Origin: Rhodanobacter sp. L36
GTDB taxonomy: Bacteria > Pseudomonadota > Gammaproteobacteria > Xanthomonadales > Rhodanobacteraceae
Reading direction: 5' to 3'
Assembly: GCF_009765755.1 (NCBI RefSeq)
Contig: NZ_LMUV01000006.1
Location: forward strand, 214,103-278,102
Length of the DNA stretch: 64,000 nucleotides
The position numbers were made by a program, and so were the translations under genes. Within the stretch, counting starts at the first letter, position 1. The number at the start of each line of letters is the position of its first letter. The notes under the pieces are model-generated. The model was not told the origin of the DNA. It did no database searches and saw nothing but the letters and a program-made list of their open reading frames with translations. This document shows, piece after piece, positions 48,001-56,192 of this stretch.

Positions 48001-49303
48001 CCAGGCCGCGACCGCTCGGAATGCGTTCGTCGTGGATGACGCAGGTGCCGCCGTTGAGCAGCGCGCCCCAGATTTCCAGTGTCGATGCGTCGAAACCCAG
48101 CGGCGCGGCGTGCAGAATGCGCGGCTGTTCGCCGAACGTCACGTAACTGACATCACGCACCAATCGGATGATCGAGCGATGCGCAATCTCCACGCCCTTG
48201 GGCGTGCCGGTCGAGCCGGACGTGTACATCACGTAAGCCAGCGCATCACCGTCGAGTGATGCCGACACGCCCGCCGGCGCGTGTTGTTCCAGTGCGTCGA
48301 GCGATGTCCATGATGCGGAAATGCCGGACGGAACCGCCACGCCTGCGGATGCGATCACGACGGTCGCGCGCGCATCGCCGATGGCAAACGCGAGACGTTC
48401 CGCCGGATAGGTTGAATCCAGCGGCAGATATCCCGCGCCGGCTTTGAGAATACCGAGCACGGCGACGATGGCGTCGGCCGATCGATCCATCAGCAGCGCG
48501 ACCGGTGATCCGGGCATCACGCCGGCCGCACGCAAACCGGCGGCGACGCGTTCGGCGCGTGCATCGAGTTCGGCATAGGTCGATTGCCCGCCGGCCCACG
48601 CCAGCGCGATGTGCGAAGGAGACTGTCGCACCACGTCGGCGAACAGGCCGGGCACTGTGTCCTGCGCATGGCGCTGTACGTCGGTGACGTTCCACTGCGC
48701 GATGCATGCGCGTTCGGCGGCGTCGATGATCGAGACGTCTTCCACATGTTCCGCGACGGCGACGCCGCGCAGCACGCGAAGCAGCGCCTTGGCCAGCAAG
48801 GCGATGGTGTCGTCGGTGAAAACCGGTTGTACGAACGTGGCGTGCAGGCTGGCGGACTCACCGCGTTCGATCGACCAGATCAGCGGCACGACGGCGTCGG
48901 TTACCTGCGCCGCGGCAAGATCGTCCGACCAAGCACCGATGACGTTGGGCAGGATTTGCGACGAAGCATTGACGGCAACGTCGTGTGCCAGCCACGCGTC
49001 GAGCGCGCCGTTCATTGGGATGTCGAACGATGCGCTGTCCGATGCGGAGACAAGAATCGCAACCTGCGTCGCGCCGGTCAGTCGCGATGCGAGCAAAGCC
49101 AGCGACGCGCGCAGCAAGCGACCGACATCGATGCCCAGTCGCGCAGCACGCGCATCGATCGCCGCCAGCGCTGCCGTATCCAGCGCGCAGGAAAAACGCG
49201 CGATCGTCGGCGATGCATCCATCGATGGCGCACGCACCAGCGCATCGAGCAACTGCGTGCTGACAATGGTCGGGTCGGGCGTCTGGATGGCTGGAAGAGT
49301 CAT
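42089..49303 (-). CDS. hybrid NRPS-PKS with aminotransferase domain: (partial C)-A-T-KS-AT-ACP-AMT
   Basis: A 2404-residue megasynthase. Residues ~10-195 resemble only the second half of a condensation domain, with no HHxxxDG. A (~210-700): [11 protein letters not shown] near 362; pocket D-A-L-W-L-G-G-T-F plus Lys, closest to the valine type as I recall. T Ser 752. KS (~810-1240): Cys 983 (TACSTSL), His 1119 and 1159. AT (~1330-1660): Ser 1425 in GHSVGEF, and HAFHS at 1521 indicating malonyl-CoA. ACP Ser 1751 in LGLDSL. AMT (~1930-2340), glutamate-1-semialdehyde-aminotransferase type, PLP Lys 2189 in TYGKVVGGG. No KR, DH or ER. AMT would turn the beta-ketone into an amine, as in MycA/McyE. 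The start is ATG 49301-49303 after an A8 tract. Confidence 0.94.
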   Translation of the reverse strand: MTLPAIQTPDPTIVSTQLLDALVRAPSMDASPTIARFSCALDTAALAAIDARAARLGIDVGRLLRASLALLASRLTGATQVAILVSASDSASFDIPMNGALDAWLAHDVAVNASSQILPNVIGAWSDDLAAAQVTDAVVPLIWSIERGESASLHATFVQPVFTDDTIALLAKALLRVLRGVAVAEHVEDVSIIDAAERACIAQWNVTDVQRHAQDTVPGLFADVVRQSPSHIALAWAGGQSTYAELDARAERVAAGLRAAGVMPGSPVALLMDRSADAIVAVLGILKAGAGYLPLDSTYPAERLAFAIGDARATVVIASAGVAVPSGISASWTSLDALEQHAPAGVSASLDGDALAYVMYTSGSTGTPKGVEIAHRSIIRLVRDVSYVTFGEQPRILHAAPLGFDASTLEIWGALLNGGTCVIHDERIPSGRGLANIIEREQVRIAWLTAALFNAIVDDDARDLRGLHQLLIGGEALSMAHVRKAYDALPDTTIINGYGPTECTTFAATYAIPRELVAGARSIPIGRPIANTTLQVLNARGEAVPVGVIGELYIGGAGVARGYLGRPELTAERFVDLPGFAGQRFYRTGDLVRWLPEGVIEFIGRADGQVKIRGYRIEVGEIEAALQRVAGVRACAVLAREDRPDQKRLVAYYVGDDAALTPQYLREQLAQHLPEFMLPALYIRLDTLPVTANGKLDRRALPAPDQRRPELAVSFAPASGAIEQQLCDLFADMLGLDAVGRNDNFFDLGGNSLLAVRTLARIRSAFPSSAPTITTFFGDPNVAAIAAAIEGRGTHAIDDQRMSRAPRGVDDEPIAIIAMSGRFPGAASVEAFWRNLCAGEESITYFATDELDAGIPAALRSDPDYVPARGVIDGVEDFDAAFFGIPPREAELMDPQQRLFLELCWECLERAGHVPDAHEVPVGVFGGMNNATYYQHHLVTRPDLIEKLGAFQVMLANEKDYLTTRAAHRLNLTGPAISLNTACSTSLVAICQAVDALRTGRCGMALAGGVSITCPPRSGYLAQEGTMLSPDGHTRSFDADARGTVFSDGAAVVLLKRLSDAIADGNPIHALIRGGAVNNDGGTKASFMAPSSAGQAAVIAMAHDHANVDARSISYVEAHGTATPIGDPIELEGLTRAFRRGTGDIGFCRIGSVKSNVGHTVIAAGAAGVIKTAFALSEKRIPPTLHFKASNPAIDFASSPFVVSDTLSEWKNDGGPLRAGVSSFGVGGTNAHIVMQEAPALPPSDIAAGPHLLVVSARSTQALGSAVTRLADHLSAQPDLSLADIAWTLAAGRKAFAHRVAVVADDVTSAVARLTSADTAAAVARSHPARAGDVVFLFPGQGSQYAGMGRELYAAEPAFREAFDACAERLRDDLGFDLRERCFDDDADALLPTAVMQPATFAIEYSLARLWISMGIVPAAMIGHSVGEFVAATLAGVFDLRDALHLVARRGALMQTQASGGMLSVRLPLAALESRLPSDLSLAAENAPGACVVAGAHEAIARFQQALEADGIACRPLRTSHAFHSAMMDPVLAPFRAEVEKVPRKPPQLPLVSTSTGDWLGADAAVSVDYWTEHLRRPVRFSAALLRVLDAPSRVLLEVGPRTTLGTLARQHLGAQRSSVSALSSLADTPASEVAAFRLAAGQLWCRGIDLQPKQFDRRHARHRLLLPTYPFERQRYWVEVATTSQASAQAMPAIVAAPLRIEETVMSNTPAPSRLPRLIDELKTAFEDVAGIDMADADSATHFIELGLDSLMLTQMALHLSKVFPIKVTFRQLMADYSTLDQLAGLLDAQLPAETPAPIATPASNPSAQPTQATSMSGNGNYVQQVIEQQMQLMAQQLALLAGQPVSTPSLAAPATVAAPTAISQSAASTTSVAASTPIDEEAALAHTKYDIKKAFGAIARIDNGKFELSERQQSRLDRFIDRYVARTLKSKQYTEAHRAHMADPRVVNGFRPMIKEIIYQIVIGRSKGAHLWDLDGNEYVDALNGFGMSLFGWQPDFVLDAVRAQLDLGYEIGPQHPLSGEVAKLVCEVTGHDRAALCNTGSEAVLGALRIARTVTGRSTIALFTGSYHGIVDEVIVRGTKKLRAVPAAPGILRNTAENVIVLDYGTPESLQILRERAHELAAVLIEPVQSRRPDFRPVEFLKELREITTASGTLCIFDEIVTGFRAHPGGTQAMFGIKADIATYGKVVGGGYPIGVIAGKREYMDALDGGAWQFGDDSIPTVGVTYFAGTFVRHPLALAAAKAVLQHMKEAGPALQEKLNARTEAMANELNAFCKEVGAPIAIKQFASVWKTIFLEDHPLQDLLFAMMRSRGIHILDNFPCFLTTAHSEADFVAITQAYKDSVLELQECEFLPRSAATTRTVMDASQPPVPGARLGREPDGRPCWFVPNPAEPGKFLKVNA

Positions 49304-49306
49304 GTC

Positions 49307-49314
49307 TTTTTTTT
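49307..49314 (-). promoter_or_regulatory. A8 tract just before the NRPS-PKS start
   Basis: Eight A residues lie 3 bases upstream of the ATG at 49303, and no good Shine-Dalgarno sequence is present. The A-rich leader may recruit ribosomal protein S1, or may make the site prone to slippage and length variation. Confidence 0.35.
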
Positions 49315-49357
49315 GAAGCACGTCATTCGTTCAATGAACAGGTGCGTCGTCTCCTGC

Positions 49358-50281
49358 TCAATGCACGCTGGTGAAGGCGTAAGGCGCGCCGTCCGAACGC
49401 GGGATTTTTCCGGCCAGCTTTCTCGCCCATTCGCGGCCTGCGATGACGGATCTGAAACTTGCATGCAGGCACGCGTCGAGCGCTGCGTTCTGGCCGACGG
49501 CAGGCGGCGTGAGACCCCAGGCGCGCATGCGCTCGTGCGCACGGTGCAGCAGGCTGTCCCTGCGCGTGCCATCGGTGTAGTAGGTGAAGCTGACGGTGAT
49601 CGATGGATCGTCGCCGCTCTCGACCATGTGCGGGCTGGTCGACGGCATGTACGCGCCCTGGCCGGGTTCGAGATGAAACACGGTAGCGCGCTCGCGCAGG
49701 CTGTCGTTCCAGCTCAGCAGATCGCGTTCGTGGTGCTGGTGGAAACGGTCGCGCGATTGTTCGCTGGCCGCGGCGGTGTCGCGATGGTCCCAGACGTACA
49801 GGGTCTTGCGTCCGCTCACCTGCAAAATGAAATTGTGTTCCTTGTCGAAATGGAATGGCGTCACGGTATTCGGCGAAGTGATGAAGATCCAGCCGCCGCG
49901 ATAGCACATGCCCGGATCGAGCCGGTCGATGCGCGATTTCAAACCGTCGAGCACGTCATCGACGAGCGTGCGATAGGTCGGATCGGACTGCACGTTGAGC
50001 AGCGACATCCATGCCTTGGCGTCGCGAATCTGCCGCAACGTCTCGGCGGCCGACATGCGGTTGGGATGCAGGCGCGGCGCAGCGTTGAAAGGCGTACCCG
50101 CTTCGGCGCCGCTGCTGTGCGTGCGCACGCGGCCATTCGATTCGAGACGCTTGCCCAACTCCATGAGCTGATCGGGCTGCAGCAACGGGTGTTCCATCAG
50201 CCGATGCCGTACCGGCGTGATGCGCCATGGATCAAATGCGGACCAGTCGACATCGACAAGGTCGGATGAATTGCTGGCCAT
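49358..50281 (-). CDS. JmjC/cupin-like protein, putative iron oxygenase
   Basis: A 307-residue protein with a cupin-like (Cupin_8/JmjC) barrel. GGWIFITSPNTVTPFHFDKEHNFILQVSGRKTLYVWD gives H144-x-D146, and STSPHMVESGD gives H218: the 2-His-1-carboxylate Fe(II) triad. VFHLEPGQGAYMPS precedes the last His, as in hydroxylases of the FIH/JmjC class. Such enzymes use 2-oxoglutarate and O2 to hydroxylate amino-acid side chains. It lies 54 bases upstream of the NRPS-PKS on the same strand, so tailoring of a carrier-bound residue or peptide is likely (inference). The last ~60 residues are outside the barrel. Confidence 0.8.
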   Translation of the reverse strand: MASNSSDLVDVDWSAFDPWRITPVRHRLMEHPLLQPDQLMELGKRLESNGRVRTHSSGAEAGTPFNAAPRLHPNRMSAAETLRQIRDAKAWMSLLNVQSDPTYRTLVDDVLDGLKSRIDRLDPGMCYRGGWIFITSPNTVTPFHFDKEHNFILQVSGRKTLYVWDHRDTAAASEQSRDRFHQHHERDLLSWNDSLRERATVFHLEPGQGAYMPSTSPHMVESGDDPSITVSFTYYTDGTRRDSLLHRAHERMRAWGLTPPAVGQNAALDACLHASFRSVIAGREWARKLAGKIPRSDGAPYAFTSVH

Positions 50282-50414
50282 GATCTCCGCCCCCCTGCTT
50301 TGCGGATTTGCTCAGAATCGAATTCTCGATCGGCATGTCATCGGCGACGAGCAGCTCCATGCTCGATCGTCGCCACGCCACACCGCGCTCACATTAACTT
50401 TTCGTCCCGCCTGT

Positions 50415-51263
50415 TCATTGCTTCGGCTGATCGGACTGAAATGCGAACAGCCAAAGAATCGCGCCCTGTGCGGGCGTGCCCTTCCACGTCACATTATAAG
50501 TGCCCGCCGTCGTTACCTGCCTTGTTGCGACGGCACATTGCACCGCGCTGTTGGGAGGCAATTGCAGATAGCTGTCGATGACCTTGAATCCGTCGTCCGG
50601 TACCGCTGTCATGCTGTACACGTAGGCGTCGCCCAACCAGACGGCCACCAGGGTGGCCGGTCCGGTCGTGGTGACGCTGCCGCTGGTGAGCTCCATGCGC
50701 GTTGGATCCGCTGACTTTCCCTGCCAAGTTCGTGCCAGTTTGTCAGCCGCGCGACTGATGAGACCGGGCGTCGGATAGTTCCGCGCCACGTCCTGCAGCT
50801 TGCCGGCGTTTTTTATTTCGATGAACGGAATGGTGATCTCGCCTTCCGGCACGCTGCCCTTCACCAGCGTCACGGTGTGACGTGGCCCGCCATGGCCCGC
50901 GAGCGCCACATACGCCTTCGCATTGAAGCGACCGTCGTAGCCGTTGTACACGGCCGCGTCGCCGATCTGTTTCCACGTATTGCCGTAGGTATCGGCGGGT
51001 GCGGCTGAGTTGCTGGCGAACCCGGCCACCAGTGTCAGCAGCGAACTGCCGCTGGCTTGCGTATCGATGCGCGAGGTCACCGCGGGACTCACGCCTTCGT
51101 GGTCGATCTGCACCAGCAGGGTATGCGCGCCGAGCGTCGTCACGGGAATCTCCGGACGTGTGGAAGCGTGGCCGCGAACGGGCAGCACAGCCAGCAGCGC
51201 CACAGCCATGATGGCGGCTGCCTGTGCGATACCCATCATGCGGGGTTTGAAGGAACGGTGCAT
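50415..51263 (-). CDS. secreted protein of unknown function
   Basis: A 282-residue exported protein with signal peptide ending near VRGHA (residues 14-33) and a beta-rich mature part: TTLGAHTLLVQIDHEGVSPAV, SSLLTLVAGFASNSAAPAD, ATLVAVWLGDAYVYSM and ILWLFAFQSDQ. It looks like a single beta-sandwich and I do not recognise the family. Start ATG 51261-51263 chosen for the signal peptide; the open frame extends ~350 codons upstream without protein-like sequence. It lies 133 bases upstream of the JmjC gene and may be in the same transcript. Confidence 0.62.
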   Translation of the reverse strand: MHRSFKPRMMGIAQAAAIMAVALLAVLPVRGHASTRPEIPVTTLGAHTLLVQIDHEGVSPAVTSRIDTQASGSSLLTLVAGFASNSAAPADTYGNTWKQIGDAAVYNGYDGRFNAKAYVALAGHGGPRHTVTLVKGSVPEGEITIPFIEIKNAGKLQDVARNYPTPGLISRAADKLARTWQGKSADPTRMELTSGSVTTTGPATLVAVWLGDAYVYSMTAVPDDGFKVIDSYLQLPPNSAVQCAVATRQVTTAGTYNVTWKGTPAQGAILWLFAFQSDQPKQ

Positions 51264-51491
51264 GGTTGCCGTCGAGTGGGATTGCCGGATGTCGATGGTG
51301 ACTCGGTTGCAGATCCGGCGGCCGATGGATCGCGAGCGGCGCCGCGTCTCGCAGGGCTTCAAGGATCGCGCAAGCCGTGCACGGATGCACTCCACCATTC
51401 GCATTGACACTGTCAAAAACCGCGCGTAGCGTCGGCCGGAATCGCTATGCCGTCCGACCGATCCAGACGTCGCATCGCATCGATTCCGGCC

Positions 51492-52160
51492 ATGGTGAAA
51501 AAGGGGAATGGCTTGGCCCGCGACACTGACTTTCTCGATTTGTACAACCAGCTGGATTTGCAGCCAGGCTGCGATCTTGCCGAGCTCAAGCAGGCGTACC
51601 GGCGACGCCTGGCGATCCTGCATCCCGATCGCCAGGTTGGCCCTGCATCCGATGCGCACGCGCCGGCGGAGTTGCAGCGACTCACCGCCTTGTATGGCGC
51701 GGCCATCGAATTCCATCGGCAGCACGATCGCCTGCCCGGCGGCGGCGTGGTACGACCGATGCCGCACGTCGGCGTGAACCGCGGCTCGGCTTCTTCGGCT
51801 GCACCGGTGGTCGAACCCGCAGGACGTCGACGTTGGTGGCTGGTCGTTCTCCTCGGCATTGCCGTCATGGTGTTCGTGTGGTGGCAGAGCGATCCATCGC
51901 CCGACGCTGCTACCGCCGCGCCGGAATCGGCCGAGCCGACCGACATCGCGACACCGACCGCGGCACATTCCGCTGGACTGATCGACGTCGGCATGAGCAC
52001 GGACGCCGTCCAGGCAATCGAAGGCGATCCGCTGGTGATGACGGCCGACCGCTGGGAGTACGGGCCGTCGTGGATTCGCTTCGAGGACCACAAGGTCGTC
52101 GACTGGTACAGCTCGGCGCTGCGTCCGCTCAAGGCGGCACCGCGGCGCGCACATCCGTAA
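51492..52160 (+). CDS. membrane-anchored J-domain protein with BamE/SmpA-like C-terminus
   Basis: A 222-residue protein. The N-terminal J domain has FLDLYNQLDLQPGCDLAELK, QAYRRRLAILHPDR with the HPD motif that triggers Hsp70 ATPase, and LTALYGAAIEFHR. A basic stretch and one membrane helix follow (RRRWWLVVLLGIAVMVFVWW). The C-terminal part (IDVGMSTDAVQAIEGDPLVMTADRWEYGPSWIRFEDHKVVDW) resembles a BamE/SmpA repeat. The J domain would be cytoplasmic and the rest periplasmic. Start ATG 51492 is tentative; ATG 51447 or TTG 51513 (after GGGGA) are alternatives. It is the only + strand gene in this part of the locus. Confidence 0.7.
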   Translation: MVKKGNGLARDTDFLDLYNQLDLQPGCDLAELKQAYRRRLAILHPDRQVGPASDAHAPAELQRLTALYGAAIEFHRQHDRLPGGGVVRPMPHVGVNRGSASSAAPVVEPAGRRRWWLVVLLGIAVMVFVWWQSDPSPDAATAAPESAEPTDIATPTAAHSAGLIDVGMSTDAVQAIEGDPLVMTADRWEYGPSWIRFEDHKVVDWYSSALRPLKAAPRRAHP

Positions 52161-52176
52161 TCGTCGAATTGCCACG

Positions 52177-54696
52177 TCAGTTGCTTCGATGCTTGTGGCG
52201 CGCGGCGGGCACTTTCGCCGCGAGCCGTCCGCCAGCCAGATGTTGATCGACATCGGGCAACGCGCGGGCCTGGACCTGCTGCACTTTTCCGCTCGCATCC
52301 ACATCGAAATCGAGTACGCCGTTCGCGCTCGTCTTGCTGCCGCCTTCGGGGCTCACGCTGATCGCCTGCGTTGCGCCGGTGTTCGACACGGCGATGCGAT
52401 AACCGGCATTTGGCGCAAGTCCAGTTACAACATGTCGTGCAGCCGCGGCCGGGACGGTATACGCAATGGCGCCGTTGATCGCAGTGCCTGCATTTTCCGT
52501 GCTCGCGATGACCACGCTGTTGCCATCGCTCGCCGCCAGCCGCACGCCGACGACATGACCTTGCGTGACGGTCACCGGACTCGCCGCGGCGACCGCGGCG
52601 GCCGAGGGCGACAGATCGAAAACCGTCAGCCACTTTTGCACGACGTCGTTCGTCGGCGGGCGCACCTGGACTTGCCACACTTTCACCGGATCGCTGTGCG
52701 GATACAGCGGCAAAGTGGTGACCTTCGTGCTTTGCGGCAGCACCGTGGTCATCGCGCCGACGTACGTGTGCTGGTAGGTGACGTCGAGGCGCTGCTGTCC
52801 CGCGGCGCTCTGCGCCTGCTGCGGATTCGCGGGAAAGTGCCAGGCGAGAAACTGGTCGTAATCGGCGCGGCCTTCGGTGGTGCGGTCATAGACGACGAAG
52901 CGGTTCGGGCGCAGGTAGATGACCTGTCGCGACCACGCGGCAACGCCCGGTCCGAAAGTGAACTTGCGATACATGTTCTCGATGTTCGTCGCCAGCACGT
53001 AGACGTAATCGCCGGCATCCTCGAACGCCGCGACGCGCGTGTGTGCATTGTCGTCTTCGATGGTGTACGCGGCCTGCCCGTAGCGCTCGGCGACTTTGTC
53101 ACCACGCATGTGACGCACGTAGAACACGTTGTACATCTGCCGGTTGCCGACATAGACCGTTCTGTCCACGTCACCGAAGTTGTCGTTGTAGACGTTGTTT
53201 TCGTCGGCGCTGCCATTGGGGTTGTGCACGACCCAACCGCCCGCGTTGACCAGCAGCGGCAACGCGCCATGCACCAGCGCGAGGCTGCCTTGGTCGAAAA
53301 GCTCTTCGCCCTGTGCAGGATTGTTGACGTAAGGTCCGGCGCGGAACGACATCCAGCTTGCGCTCGTGCTCCAGTCCGATCGCGCCGCGACGGCGTTCAT
53401 GCCGGTGGCGAAATACGACCGCGGCAAAGTCTTCACGTCCGCCTTCGGTGACGACGGATCGACGTCGAGAAAACTCAGCCATGGATCGGCGCCGTCAGCA
53501 TCCGAGGTCGCTTTTTTCACTTCGTCGAGATAGCTGTGAAAGATCGCGGCTTTCGGCGAATGCCAGTAGGTGAGGTCGCCGAGAATCTGTTCGAACATGT
53601 TCACCGGCACGCTGCCCGGCGGCGTGTTCAGGGTGTTTGAATGGCTGGTGTCGCGGTCGTCGAAGTAGGCGCGCGACGGCCAGGTGAATTGCATGACGTA
53701 GTCGGCGTTGTCGATCGGATAGATGTACGGCGTGATGCCGTCAAGCAGATCCTGGCCGGTGGCGGTTTGCACTTCGCGAATCGGCAGGCTCATGTTGAGC
53801 ATCGCCAGCGGCGCGTAATTGGCGAAGCCTTCCGGCCAGCCGCCGCCCTGAAGATGTTTCGCGTAGTAAGGGCGCACGCGATCAGCGAACTGATGCCCGA
53901 GCCAGTCGCGCCATTCCGCTGGCGCGTTGGGATTGTCGCCGTACGTACCCAACGCGATCGCCGCCTTGGCGTGGAAATATCCGGCGAAATAATTGCTCTG
54001 CGGATGGACGTACTCGAACTGCGAAACGCTGTGCGGGTTTTCCCATGCAGCCAGCCACGTGTTGGCCGTGTTGTAGACCTGGCTGCGCTGGGCCGGCGTG
54101 AGCAGGTCGTACAACCAGTCATAACCCAGGCCGAAACCGACGCCGTAGAAGCGGATGACGTAGCCATCGTCCTTCATCGGATCTTCGCCCTGGTTGCCTT
54201 TCGCCTTGCTGAAAGGCGCGGACATTTTCATCAGCAGTTCGACCCCCTTGGCACCGTAGCGCGCGGCCGCCTTGGAATCTTCGGTCTTGAGGATCTGATA
54301 GCAGAGCGCCGAATTCATCAGCGCGGGCAGATAGGCATCGCCCTGATAGCCCTGACCGAGATTCGGAAGGTTCGGATAACCCTCTTCGCTCGGAAAATTC
54401 ACCGTGCCGCCGGCATACGAATCGCAACTTTTTTTCAGTCGCCGCCATTGCGGCGTGTCTTGGGATGCGCGATTGCGCAGATCGGCGAGGGTTTCCGCGT
54501 CGAGGATCATGCGCGGATGCGCGGAAGTTACTGCATCGGGGTTGGCCGGAGGCGTCGGCGCATTCGCCGCTTGCGCCAACGTTCCGGAAAGCAGCATCCC
54601 CGCACCCGCGGCAAGACGAAGCCAGGACGACTTCGTCCCTTCAAGCCTGCCGTGCACATCCGACTGTGCGCGATACGTGCCGCTCCCGTGGTGCAT
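52177..54696 (-). CDS. secreted heparinase II/III- or alginate-lyase-like polysaccharide lyase
   Basis: An 839-residue exported protein. After a long n-region the signal peptide is LRLAAGAGMLLSGTLAQAANA (about 27-46). HPRMILDAETLADLRNRA begins an alpha/alpha-toroid with YGVGFGLGYDWLYDLLTPAQR and FEYVHPQSNYFAGYFHAKAAIALGTYGD, where Asn/Tyr/His would serve in catalysis. Then come central beta-sandwich sheets and a C-terminal beta domain. These features fit a uronic-acid-cleaving lyase. A periplasmic lyase is common in polysaccharide loci for clearing or trimming polymer. AGGAAG precedes the start; it is 9 bases downstream of the sugar transferase gene. Confidence 0.75.
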   Translation of the reverse strand: MHHGSGTYRAQSDVHGRLEGTKSSWLRLAAGAGMLLSGTLAQAANAPTPPANPDAVTSAHPRMILDAETLADLRNRASQDTPQWRRLKKSCDSYAGGTVNFPSEEGYPNLPNLGQGYQGDAYLPALMNSALCYQILKTEDSKAAARYGAKGVELLMKMSAPFSKAKGNQGEDPMKDDGYVIRFYGVGFGLGYDWLYDLLTPAQRSQVYNTANTWLAAWENPHSVSQFEYVHPQSNYFAGYFHAKAAIALGTYGDNPNAPAEWRDWLGHQFADRVRPYYAKHLQGGGWPEGFANYAPLAMLNMSLPIREVQTATGQDLLDGITPYIYPIDNADYVMQFTWPSRAYFDDRDTSHSNTLNTPPGSVPVNMFEQILGDLTYWHSPKAAIFHSYLDEVKKATSDADGADPWLSFLDVDPSSPKADVKTLPRSYFATGMNAVAARSDWSTSASWMSFRAGPYVNNPAQGEELFDQGSLALVHGALPLLVNAGGWVVHNPNGSADENNVYNDNFGDVDRTVYVGNRQMYNVFYVRHMRGDKVAERYGQAAYTIEDDNAHTRVAAFEDAGDYVYVLATNIENMYRKFTFGPGVAAWSRQVIYLRPNRFVVYDRTTEGRADYDQFLAWHFPANPQQAQSAAGQQRLDVTYQHTYVGAMTTVLPQSTKVTTLPLYPHSDPVKVWQVQVRPPTNDVVQKWLTVFDLSPSAAAVAAASPVTVTQGHVVGVRLAASDGNSVVIASTENAGTAINGAIAYTVPAAAARHVVTGLAPNAGYRIAVSNTGATQAISVSPEGGSKTSANGVLDFDVDASGKVQQVQARALPDVDQHLAGGRLAAKVPAARHKHRSN

Positions 54697-54705
54697 GACG
54701 ACTTC

Positions 54706-56094
54706 CTAGCGTGCTCCGCGTCCGAACAGGACGACTTCCACTGTCTGGATCAGGATCAGGAGATCGAACAGCAGGTTGTGATTTTTCACGTAATACAGAT
54801 CGAACTTGAGCTTCTCGGCCGCGTCGTCTTCGGAAGCGCCGTACGGATAGCGCAACTGCGCCCATCCGGCCAGGCCCGGCTTGAGGCAGTGGCGCAGGCT
54901 GTAATAGCGAATCTTCTGCTCGAGGTCCGCGACGAATTGCGGGCGCTCCGGACGCGGGCCGATGAAACTCATCTCGCCCTTGAGCACGTTCCACAATTGC
55001 GGCAGCTCGTCCAGCCGCACCTTGCGGATGAACTTGCCCACGCGTGTAACACGATCGTCGTCCTTGCTTGCCCAGCGTGCGACGCCGTCCATCTCTGCAT
55101 CGGTGCGCATGCTGCGGAATTTGTTCAACCAGAACGTCTTGCCGCGCACGCCGACACGTTCCTGTCGATACAGGATCGGCTGGCCGGCGCCGGATTCGAT
55201 ACGAATCGCCAACACCACCATCAGCATCAGCGGCCAGGTCAGCAGCAACACCAGCGCAGAAATTCCCAGATCGAAACAGCGCTTGCTGACACGGCGTATC
55301 GGCGTGGCATTGAAGCCACCGGAAAACACCAGCCAGGACGGATCGGTGAACGACAGTTGCACGCGGCCCGATTCGCGCTCGAAGAACGTGGTCAAGTCGG
55401 TGACATCCACGCCGAGCTGACGGCACTCGAGCAGGTCTTCCATCGGTAGGCCGCCGCGGCGGTCATCCACGCCGACAACGATCTCGTCGACCTGCTCGCT
55501 CTGCACGAGTGCATGTAGCGGTACATCGAAAGGAAACGCTTGTTCCGCCGGCACCGCGAGCGTTTCGCCCGGGCGCGGCACAAAACCGACGATGACGAAA
55601 TTCCGGCGATCCGCACGACGACGCATGCGGTGATGGATTTGCGATGCGCGCATGCCTGCGCCGAGGATCAACACGCGTCGCTTGAATGCCTCGACCTCGA
55701 CCAGCCGCAGGAACAACGCGCGGAAACCGGTGACCGCCACGAAACCCAGCAGCAGCGCAATGATCAGAACGCCGCGCCCGACATACGCCTGCGGCACGAG
55801 GTAGTAGGCAATCACCAGCCCGATGATGCCGAGCACGAAGCCCACCGCCTGGCGGGCGAGCAAGCCGAACCATCCGGTGCGCATGTGCGACTGATACTGG
55901 CCCAGCGCCGCCAGCCCAAGCATCACCACGACGGCGAAAACGAGCGCGCGCTCGGGCATGTGCACGGAGAATTCGGACAGCTGATCGGCATGTCTGAAAT
56001 AGCGCAGATAGGTCGCCACGTTCAACGAGATTCCCAGCAACAGGAATTCGGCCGAGGCGAGCAGCAATATCCAACGCGTTGTCTGTTTATGCAT
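54706..56094 (-). CDS. undecaprenyl-phosphate glycosyl-1-phosphate transferase (WcaJ/EpsB type)
   Basis: Starts the repeat unit by transferring hexose-1-phosphate to undecaprenyl phosphate. A 462-residue polyisoprenyl-phosphate hexose-1-phosphate transferase: four N-terminal membrane helices (to about 130), a Rossmann-like domain (RVLILGAGMRASQIHHRM), one reentrant helix (~280), and the catalytic part FWLNKFRSMRTDAEM, RVRLDELPQLWNVLKGEMSFIGPRPERPQF and KPGLAGWAQLRYPYG. It resembles the PEP-CTERM-associated group (TIGR03013). A near-perfect operator-like palindrome lies ~105 bases upstream, inside the end of sfp. Confidence 0.9.
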   Translation of the reverse strand: MHKQTTRWILLLASAEFLLLGISLNVATYLRYFRHADQLSEFSVHMPERALVFAVVVMLGLAALGQYQSHMRTGWFGLLARQAVGFVLGIIGLVIAYYLVPQAYVGRGVLIIALLLGFVAVTGFRALFLRLVEVEAFKRRVLILGAGMRASQIHHRMRRRADRRNFVIVGFVPRPGETLAVPAEQAFPFDVPLHALVQSEQVDEIVVGVDDRRGGLPMEDLLECRQLGVDVTDLTTFFERESGRVQLSFTDPSWLVFSGGFNATPIRRVSKRCFDLGISALVLLLTWPLMLMVVLAIRIESGAGQPILYRQERVGVRGKTFWLNKFRSMRTDAEMDGVARWASKDDDRVTRVGKFIRKVRLDELPQLWNVLKGEMSFIGPRPERPQFVADLEQKIRYYSLRHCLKPGLAGWAQLRYPYGASEDDAAEKLKFDLYYVKNHNLLFDLLILIQTVEVVLFGRGAR

Positions 56095-56150
56095 GAAACG
56101 GTACCCCCTGTGGCCCGCCCACGAGTCCTTCGTTTTGGCGGGAGCGCGAG

Positions 56151-56172
56151 ATTATCACGCGCTATATGTCAA
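56151..56172 (-). promoter_or_regulatory. possible promoter elements before the sugar-transferase gene
   Basis: On the minus strand a consensus TTGACA (56167-56172) is followed by GATAAT (56151-56156), but only 10 bases separate them. At least one of the two must belong to another element, so the promoter assignment is weak. The site lies 57-78 bases before the ATG. Confidence 0.3.
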
Positions 56173-56192
56173 GTCCTACCTCGCCGAAAGGT

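Noticed and set aside
51413..52678. 421-codon minus-strand frame across the J-domain gene
   Set aside because: Low-complexity Arg/Ser translation; the + strand frame contains a clear J domain with HPD and a membrane helix.
56151..56172. Strong sigma-70 promoter before the sugar-transferase gene (TTGACA plus GATAAT)
   Set aside because: Only 10 bases separate the boxes, too few for a normal promoter; kept only as a low-confidence feature.
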